31,134 nucleotides of DNA from Apostichopus californicus (taxonomy: Eukaryota; Echinodermata; Holothuroidea; Aspidochirotida; Stichopodidae): the NCBI GenBank assembly GCA_020650975.1, contig JAIPMN010037475.1, positions 1 through 31,134 on the forward strand, in the 5' to 3' direction. Positions 22,861 through 31,134 of this stretch are shown piece after piece. A model generated the notes under the pieces. That model was not told where the DNA came from and made no database searches. It saw only the letters and a list, made by a program, of their open reading frames with translations. Position 1 is the stretch's first letter. Each line of letters begins with the position of its first letter. The position numbers and the translations under genes were made by a program.

Positions 22861-23871
22861 GAATATTCAAATTGATGGTAGCAGACACAAATTACTTTAG
22901 CTGAACTCTAAACAACACTTAGTGCTGATTAGTTCAGGGCGGAAGATACAACTGTTTCCAAACCATGGAAATAATTGTAAGTGGAGGGGGTTTCCTCATT
23001 GCAACAAGCACAAAGAAAGTCATTTTTAAGAATCATTAATAGGAATCTGCAGTTGAGAGAAAAACTGCCCATGACTTTATAGAAGTATGACCCTTTATGG
23101 AAGCCCAAGAGGTGGATGTATGATTATAACGGAGGGGTTGGCCATAGGGCATAGGGTCGTTGAAAGCGATTCCAATTTAAGGGTTTGAGGTCTGCCACCC
23201 CCCCCCCGAAAATTGAAGATGTAGGCGTTAATGAGTGCTCCCTAAGGTCCCCCTCCCCGTCGTTGCACGGCCACTGTGCATTTAGTATCTTGAATATTCA
23301 AGCTCTCTACTATATGAAAATCGCAAACTTGTACCTCAAACCTTTCTGACAAACTGAATCATCTATGCATTCCACACCAGAAATACCAGTATGTCTACGT
23401 GTGCAGTATGTTAACACTAAGCTCAAGTCCTCCATTACATTATGAAAAGGATAATTTTTCAACATAAGGGCGTTAATTAAATCAGAAAGCTTTTGAATTG
23501 AAAAATATTGACAAACATTACAAACGGTACTTTTCATTAACGCATTTTCATTTTCATTAACTTGTCAAAGTTGTCATTTATGAAAAATGAGACACTTTCC
23601 CGGGATTTACAATGGTGGGGTGGGACCGTTCCTCCGTGTCACACGGCTCAAGGGGGGGGNNNGCCCGCCCCCCCCCCCCCCGTGGAGAAGTGGTGGGATG
23701 GAGTGAGGGATGTGTTTTATCGTTCGATTACATACGGTAGCATATAACCTAGACTTGGGTTAGAGGTCACACTCTGCTTTGGAACACAGAAAAATGTTAC
23801 TACTATTCTTTGCAAACTGGTTTTCAGAAAAAGTAAATGCACAAAAGGAAACTTTCGTTATAGTCAGATTT
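22861..23871. other. Intergenic region between MCM7 and the kinase gene
   Basis: No gene is recognised. C-runs lie near 23199 and 23665-23680, the latter next to three unresolved bases. Open frames are short and unconvincing. MCM7 is transcribed away from this region and the kinase gene ends at its right edge, so both genes read leftward. Confidence 0.4.
23660..23662. other. Three undetermined bases (N) between a G-run and a C-run
   Basis: NNN sits between a G homopolymer (23652-23659) and a C-rich run. It is an assembly or base-calling ambiguity in a stretch able to form a hairpin. Lengths of both homopolymers should be treated as uncertain. Confidence 0.95.
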
Positions 23872-23877
23872 TTTATT
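23872..23877 (-). terminator. Poly(A) signal of the kinase gene
   Basis: AATAAA on the minus strand (TTTATT here), 37 nt past the TAA stop at 23915-23917, gives a compact 3' UTR. Its position is typical of an animal cleavage signal. Confidence 0.6.
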
Positions 23878-23914
23878 TTTTTTTGTCTCTTCGCAGCAAA
23901 TACAGGTCACATGT

Positions 23915-24812
23915 TTACGATAGTTGTTGCAGTCTTGTAAGTTGACCTTCAACAAGGGTAATGACGTCATCGAGCTCTGGACGGTCGTCTGGGTTCATCT
24001 TCATGCACTGGTTACCAAGGAGATCGAGAAAATTGTCTCCGAGCTGACCCAGGTCTCTGAACACTAGTCCAAGCGAAAACACCTCTGATAATTTATACAA
24101 GGGCATTTGACCTCTGATGACCTCCGGGGCAAGGTGAAATGACCTTACGAAGGCCGTTCGCTGCTCTTCGTCATTCATGTGAAGATATTGTCCGGGTTCG
24201 TCCATGTTGGAAGAGAGACCGAAGTCGATCAGTTTCACCTTAATGGCGTCGTTGGCTGGGTATGATGGGGCGCTGGCATCGAATGTTTTCGCGTCCACGT
24301 CATGAGCCACGTGACCCTTGTCAGTGATCTGTAGGAGGATGTTGTCATTTTTCAAGTCACAATGCAGCAATCTCCGTCCGTGCATATCCCTCAATGCTTT
24401 AGCAATGTCCAGTGCCACCTGAACGGATTGATACCGTGAGATGCGTCTGGAATTGATCGCAGCAAGGAGAGAGGTTGTTTGGTAGGACTGTCTATCTCCA
24501 ATGAACTCCTGGACGATAGCAGGGAGAGGGCCGCCATCTTGCGGAGGTGTCAACCCGTAAATCTTAGGAAATTGTTCGAGGCCTTGTAAAGCCAGCAGGA
24601 CTTTTAGTTCATGAACGAAATTCTGCAAATAAGAATGAGAACAATAGAAATTAATATGAAATTATAGCGACTGTATACACTTCGGTAAAGTGATGTATCA
24701 AGACATTGAATATCATACCAAAAGTTAGGAATAATGTGACTAGATGTAGTTAACGTTAACATTTAATAATAATAATAATAATCATAATCATAATCATAAT
24801 CATAATAATAAT

Positions 24813-24851
<39 letters not shown>

Positions 24852-25463
24852 TATAATAATCATAATCATAATCATAATCATAATCATAATCATATCATAA
24901 TCATAATCATAATCATAATCATAAAAAAGCAGGATAGGATCCAGCTAGAGAGAATATTAGTGGTAAAGGATATTACTATTAAAAGATATAGTATATACTG
25001 CATAGCCTACTAGTTTTGTAAGTTGAACTTTACAAGATTAGAAAAAATGTTGGGCATTGCATTTTTGAATTATTTTGCCATATTTTTAATTTTACCTAAA
25101 TTTACTGTTCCCACAAAATAAACGCCGAACACAGGTAAAACATTCATTTTCAAGTTAGTCAATTTCCTGAAATAATTTCCTGTCAGGACACTTTAAGAGT
25201 CCCTTCCGTTCGAACCTACCTCCGTGGCCTCTGCGATGTCAAGGTTCTTATACTGGCTCTTGACCGCCACCAGTGTTTGTGTTAGCTTTATCCTCATCAG
25301 GGACACGCCGCCGTTTGCACCTCCACCGAGGAAAACTGGGACACCACATTCATCCTCAACCTCTTCCAGATCATTGGGAGAGATGACGAAGAAGACACCA
25401 CGGAATCCCAGCCTCTCACAGGTTTCGATGTACTGGTCGACTTGAGGCTTGAAGTCAACGAAC
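23915..25463 (-). CDS. Protein kinase gene, 3' part (two last exons)
   Basis: Two exons, 25220-25463 (81 codons after one base) and 23915-24622 (235 codons plus TAA), join in phase 0 to give the last 316 residues of a eukaryotic protein kinase. In this fragment the glycine loop is GGGANGGV 46-53, the ATP-binding lysine is in VAVK (K68) and the helix-C glutamate is probably E86. The catalytic loop is HCDLKNDN 168-175, the metal motif DFG 214-216, APE 246-248 and the late conserved Arg R295. All catalytic residues are present, so it should be active. HCD replaces HRD, and a ~30-residue insert (182-210) precedes DFG. The exon at 25463 starts after an acceptor with no in-frame ATG, so upstream exons are missing or unrecognised. 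The family is not identified. Confidence 0.88.
24765..24925. repeat. Compound AAT / AATCAT microsatellite in the kinase intron
   Basis: About 160 bp of AAT trinucleotides alternate with AATCAT hexanucleotides (TAATCATAATCATAATCA). It lies between the two kinase exons. The AATCAT blocks flank a purer AAT core on both sides. Confidence 0.95.
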
Positions 25464-26789
25464 CTGAAAGAGTCAGGGTTAAACAATTTAAAGATATATT
25501 ATCTAAATGGAGCATCCAAGAATATAACATGGTGAGACCCAGTCAGAGATTAGGGTATTATCAAAGTGTCAAGTTATGCATAGTTAAAACCTAGAAAATG
25601 ACTTCAAGTGCTACATTACGGCGTCATAATGACGTCAATTAACCCGTGATGTCTTAATGCAGGTTAATAGAGCGGATTCGGTTCGAGGTTGTTCACTAGG
25701 ACCTCGATTCGATGCAGAAGTGAAATTCGCCGTGACTGGGAGTCACACATAACCCTGATTTAACTTGACTTTGATCCAATGTTAATATGTTAATATCTCA
25801 CATGTCCATCGAATGTTCTTGACTGAATTTAAAATATTATGGAAAGATGGACGTTGGGCATATTTAAGGAAACAGACTGCAAATATTTTTTTCTGTTGCT
25901 GGATTTCATGATATTTAGAGTTATTGTTTTGCTAAATCACTAAAAGGCACTTTAAAGTGCAGAATTGATGATATCGTCGGCTCCTCAGTGCAAGTTTAAA
26001 TGTTACAGTTAAGCCATGGTTTTATCAATTGTAGTTACTCAACTCAACACATAACTCCATATCAAGATAGCACGGATGGACACCATTCAACACCATTTGG
26101 CAAATTTACAATGCATTTCTGACATGTTATTTAAGGCCACAGAATTCGTGTGCGTACATATTGAGTTTTGTGTTGCATCGGTACTGTGGAGGTGTTAGAA
26201 ATCTCCCTAATTGTCTTTCTGGTAAACTAAACAGTCCAGCCATATTAATTCGATAATGAGCGTCAGGTTTTCTTCTTTAATTTATTTATTTTTCATTGGG
26301 GCTTGACTAGTATATAGCAGTGTTGTTTTAATGGTTTACTACATATCAAAGTTAATGTTATGCCTAAAGTCAACCTTTAAGTTTTACTACCACCCATCCC
26401 CTTACCTCCTCCTACACCCCGCCCCCCCCCCTTCCCTCGCCCTTCTGATGCGACTCAACAAAGGGGGCGCATATGATTAGTGTGCGTTGACCAGTAACGC
26501 CAATAATTCTAACCTCTGTCATCAGCAATACAACGTACAGGTTATTGTCATTAAATAATATTATGTTTAGTTAGAGATAGCAAGAAAAGAAAACTTTATG
26601 GACAGTAATATGGTTATTTTACTGAGTGGACGGACTGACGTCATCGAATGACGTATCAACGTCTTGAGGTCCAATCACAGAGCCGCTATTCCAAGTTCCG
26701 GCGCAACTTGTCTGAAATCACAAACGTGGACAAGAGCTTAACAAGATGAATAATAATGTGTGGCCTAACAATGAGATGAAATAATTAGT
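25464..26789. other. Gene-free stretch upstream of the kinase exons
   Basis: This is probably intron or 5' region of the kinase gene. I find no open frame with splice sites in the phase that the exon at 25463 needs (two bases carried over). A C-run lies near 26419-26430. Otherwise nothing is recognised. Confidence 0.4.
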
Positions 26790-27122
26790 AAGAATGAGGT
26801 GAAATATGCAGAAACAATGGCATGATATGAAATATGCAGAAACAATGAAGTGATATGAAATTTACTATAACAATGAGGTAAAATATGCAGAACAATAACA
26901 TGATATGAAATAGAATATAACAATGAAATGAAATATGCAGAAAACAGTGAAGTGATATTAAATAGAATATCACAATGAAATGAAATATGCAGAAACAATG
27001 AAGTGAAATGATATTGACTATAACAATGAGGTAAAATATGCAGACACATAGAAGTGATATGATATTGACTATAACAATGAGGTAAAATATGCAGAAACAA
27101 TGAAGTGATATTATTTTGAGTA
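26790..27122. repeat. Minisatellite of ~50-57 bp units
   Basis: About six degenerate units follow the pattern AACAATGAGGTAAAATATGC, AGAAACAATGAAGTGATATG, ATATTGACTAT. Each pairs two related half-units (AACAATGA followed by a variable purine-rich stretch), so the repeat probably began as a ~27-bp monomer. It creates long open frames on the minus strand (SLFLHI-type repeats) that are artefacts. Confidence 0.85.
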
Positions 27123-27756
27123 TTAACCGCAAATGACTGTACTGTGTTACAGTCAGCACCGCTGGAGAAAGACTGGACAGAGGGACAAGGTCCTGAGGAT
27201 GATGCATCATGGGATACATCAGTTGAGATATCGTCAGACTCAGAGTTAGGTCTCAAGCAAGCGAACCACCAGAAGATCTTGTTCCATGTGGAACGTCTGT
27301 ATAAAGAATTAATCATAATGTACCTTCAATATACATATATGAAAAGGTAGGTACAAATAAAATGTATTATTTATTAAAAAGCTGTAAGTTGCAAATTAAT
27401 ATTATTGTAAATATATTACAAAATCAAAACTAAAGTGAATTTTTATTTTCATTCCTCCTATCAATTAACTGATAACGTCGTTTTTCTTAAATGAAAGAAA
27501 AATTGTTTCGTTTTTACCTTCCTCGATTTGCCTTGTTTTTCACCTGTCTTCGTCTAAACAACTTTATTCCCATTAATGCTAAAACAAAAGGAAATAATTA
27601 TAAGATAGCTCACAGGCTGCAAGAATACTACAGATTAGGTCTATATTATCGATTTTCTAACCATCACAAGGGGTGGTTATGCAAAATGTATTAATGGTCT
27701 CCAATATCAAAATTAATTTTAGGCCTGAAGTCCTACTTGAACGAAAGTGAGAACAT

Positions 27757-30510
27757 ACCATACTATACCATATATACCATACCATACCACACCATACCAT
27801 ACATAATATACCATACCACACCATACCAAACATTACCATTCCACACCATACACACCATACATACACACCATACATACACACTATACAATATCATACCATT
27901 TCAAACCATACCACACCATACCATACCATACCATACCATACCATACCATACCATACCATACCATACCATACCATACCATACCATACCATACCATACCATA
28001 CCATACCATACCATTCCATACCATACCATACCATACCATACCATACCATACCATACCAAACATTACCATTCCACACTATACACACCACACCACACCACAC
28101 CATACCACACCACACCGTATCATACCATACCATACCATACCACACCACACCATACCAAATATTACCATTCCACACCACTCCACACCACACCACACCATAC
28201 CACACCACACCACACCACACCATACCATACCATACCACACCATACCAAACATTACCATTCCACACCATACACACCATACCACACCATACCATACCACACC
28301 ATACCATACCACACCACACCACACAATACCATACCACACCATACCATACCACACCATACCATACCACACAACACAATACCACACCATACCATACCATAGC
28401 ATACCATACCATACCACACCATACCATTAAAAACCATACCATACCATACCAAACCAAACCATACCATACCACACAACACCATACCACACCATACCACACC
28501 ACATAAACACAAAACCATACCACACCACACCATACCACACCATAACATACCACATCACATTACACCATACCACACTATACAATATCACACCACACCACAC
28601 CATACCATAACATACTAAACCATACCATTCCACACCACACCACGCCACACCATACCATACCATACCATACCATTACATACCATACCATACCACACCGTAC
28701 CATACCACACCATACCATACCATACCATACGATACCATACCATACCATACCACACTACACCACACCATACCATACCATACCACACCACACGATACCACAC
28801 CATACCATACCACACCACACGATACCGAACCATACCACACCATACCATACCATACCATTAAAAACCATACAATACCACACTACACCACACCAAACCATAC
28901 CATACCACACCCTACCACACCACAATATACCATACCACACCACACCACACCATACCACACCTCACCATACCATACCATACCACACCTCACCATACCATTC
29001 AAAACCATACCATACCATACCAAACCATACCACACCACACCACACCAAACCATACCATACCATACCACACCACACCACACCACACCGTACCACACCATAC
29101 CATACATACCATACATAACATACCATACCACACCACACCATACCATACCATACATACCATACATAACATACCATACCACATCACACCATACCATACCACA
29201 CCACACCATACAAAACCATACCATACCACACCACACCATACATAACATACATAACATACCATACCACACCATACCATACCATACCAAACCACACTTTACC
29301 ATACCACACCACACAATACCATACCACACCATACCATACCATACCATACCACACCATACCATACATAACATTTCATACCACACCATACCATACCATACCA
29401 TACCAAACCACACCATACCACACCACGCAATACTACATCACACCATACCACACCACACCACACCATGCCATACCATACCATACCACACCACACCATACCA
29501 TATGATACCATACCACACCACACCACAACATACCATACCTCACCATACCATACCACACAACAAACCATACCATACCATATCACACCATACCATACCACAC
29601 CATACCATACCATACCTTACCATACCATACCATACCATTACATACCATACCATACCATACCATACCTCACCATTCCATACCATACATACCATACCATACT
29701 ACACCATACCATACATATACCATACAATACATAGCATACCATACATAACATACCATACCATACCGTACCATACCATAACGTGCCATCACTCTATATGATA
29801 CAAAGCCCTGTCGTGCAGTGCCGTGCCATGCCATGCCATGCCATGCCATGCTATATCATACGATACCATTCCACACGCATCCCTACCCTACCATATCATA
29901 CCACACCCTACCTTGCCATACCATATTATACCATACTATACCATACCCTACCCCAATTTACTGTACCATACCTCATCCCACCAAACCCCACCCTACCCTA
30001 CCACACCCCACACCACAAAAAACCGTACCATAGCATACCATACCATACCATTACATTCCATACCATACCGTACCCCACTCCATACGATACTATGTCATGC
30101 CGTGCCATGCCATGTCATGCTATATCATACGATACCATTCCACACGCCACCCTACCCTACTATATCATACCACACCCTACAATACCATACCATATTATAC
30201 CATACCATACCCAACCCCAATCTACCGTACCTACCCTACACCACTCTACTGTACCACACCATACCATACCCTACCCTATCATGCCATGCTTTACCATACC
30301 ATACCATTTCACACGCTACCCGACCCTACACTACCATACCATACCACACCATACCACACCATACCATACTATACCGATTTTACATAACAAATTTCATTTC
30401 CCTACCCCACTCTACCATACCACACCACACCATGCTGTACCATACAATACCAATCCACACGCTACCCGACCCTACCCTACCATACCACACCCTACAATAC
30501 GATACCATAC
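27757..30510. repeat. 2.75-kb CCATA pentanucleotide satellite array
   Basis: This is a near-continuous array of the pentamer CCATA, with CCACA the commonest variant and CCAAA, CCATT and CCTTA rarer. The purest run is ~27910-28055. The opposite strand reads TATGG repeated. A marker segment (AAACATTACCATTCCACAC) recurs at ~27828, 28058, 28157 and 28247. From ~29800 the array shifts to CCCTA, CCATG and CCACG variants arranged as larger blocks. Because 15 bp hold three units, several frames stay open on both strands and produce false open frames (YHTIP on plus, VWYGM on minus). Confidence 0.97.
29808..30500. repeat. Higher-order repeat at the right end of the CCATA array
   Basis: A block with CATGCTATATCATACGATAC then CATTCCACACGC occurs at ~29848 and again at ~30117 (269 bp apart). 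Shorter diverged versions occur at ~30284 and ~30431, each with a CATGC start and CACACGCTACCC. Sequence between the first two blocks also aligns (CCCTACC, CATATTATACCATAC, CCCCAAT). So the basic pentamer has been amplified again in units of ~150-270 bp. Confidence 0.75.
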
Positions 30511-31134
30511 ATACTAAGTAAGGTTACATGTGAATGTCGTTAGCATTTTTCTCGCACATATTATTATAATATGTAATATCCTAGTATGATAAGTATTCAG
30601 CCTACATGTGTAACCCGTCAATGAGAATAACAATGACCGCCTCAATTCTTATGTTGCCTAGCTATGTAGCCTAGCCTACATCCCCGTCTGTAAGTTAGGC
30701 CAATGTATTTGAAATAGACGTGTATGGAGTGATGTAAGCCTAAAATTAATTGCTGTTCTGTAAAAATAAAAATAAAAAGCTACGGCGTACTTAAAGGAGA
30801 GGGTATAAGAGAAAATTTGGCAAACCGAAAGAAATCTTCGATCCAAGTAATTCAGTGGTTGCTAAACACCGAAATGCAACTCAAATACGGTATAGTACAT
30901 ATGTAAACGCTCAGAATAATAGATAAAATAATAGGGTATAGTATGGTGAAACTCTTTAAAACATACTCACCAAATTTTATGCAGGAACAGAAAGGATGTT
31001 CGCAATATAGTTGAGAATGAATATGAATACGTGTTACTCGTTCTGTATTGATATATACAATGTTATGAGACTTCAGTAAGTAAACATTATCAAGATGTAC
31101 TTCTTGTGTTACAAAACAATCGACAAACAGCGAA
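30511..31134. other. Right flank beyond the satellite
   Basis: Unique-looking AT-rich DNA. GCCTAGCTATGTAGCCTAGCC at ~30655-30675 resembles the motif enriched in MCM7 intron 1. An AAAATAAAAATAAAAAG run lies at ~30762-30779. I see no gene. Confidence 0.4.

Noticed and set aside
24765..24925. CRISPR-like array of regular repeats
   Set aside because: It is a simple AAT/AATCAT microsatellite without spacers, in a eukaryotic intron.
27130..27296. Possible upstream kinase exon on minus strand (STWNKIFWWFACLRP to SSGADCNT)
   Set aside because: It has a good acceptor (TTTATACAG before 27296), but no strong donor in the phase needed by the exon at 25463, and the frame runs into the minisatellite. It remains a weak candidate.
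27737..30521. Many long open frames (YHTIP on plus, VWYGM on minus)
   Set aside because: They are artefacts of the CCATA pentamer, which has no stop codon in several frames; there is no start context, splice signal or complexity.

Overview
The window is nuclear DNA of an animal. Genes are split by short GT-AG introns, poly(A) signals are AATAAA, intergenic DNA is AT-rich and packed with small non-autonomous transposons, minisatellites and microsatellites, and MCM7 is about as close to vertebrate MCM7 as expected for an invertebrate deuterostome. A marine invertebrate such as an echinoderm is my best guess. This is inference, and nothing here fixes the species.

Layout. 1-1655: repeat-derived sequence without a convincing gene. 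1656-5742: a type II membrane alpha-1,3-fucosyltransferase-like (GT10) gene on the minus strand, single-exon, with one in-frame TGA at the conserved PYG glycine. Two inverted copies of a ~0.5 kb element flank it. A hAT-like element lies beside it, and a diverged duplicate of its 3' end is split by a textbook 356-bp MITE. 5743-9380: direct-repeat DNA, including two copies of a block carrying nuclear-receptor-type AGGTCA half-sites. 9381-22653: complete MCM7, minus strand, 17 coding exons, 720 residues, every junction checked by frame. Its introns hold a tRNA-Thr-like sequence, a 12-copy 33-bp minisatellite against a splice acceptor, and a foldback element. An E2F-type site lies upstream of its start codon. 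23872-25463: the last two exons of a protein kinase gene, minus strand, with poly(A) signal. 26790-27122: a minisatellite. 27757-30510: a 2.75-kb (CCATA)n array that changes into a higher-order repeat at its right end. 30511-31134: nothing recognised.

The genes do not form a functional unit. MCM7 is a replicative helicase subunit, the fucosyltransferase-like gene belongs to Golgi glycosylation, and the kinase is of unknown pathway. All three lie on the minus strand, but as independent animal genes. I found no evidence of a new multi-gene system. The noteworthy content is repeat biology and the interrupted fucosyltransferase.
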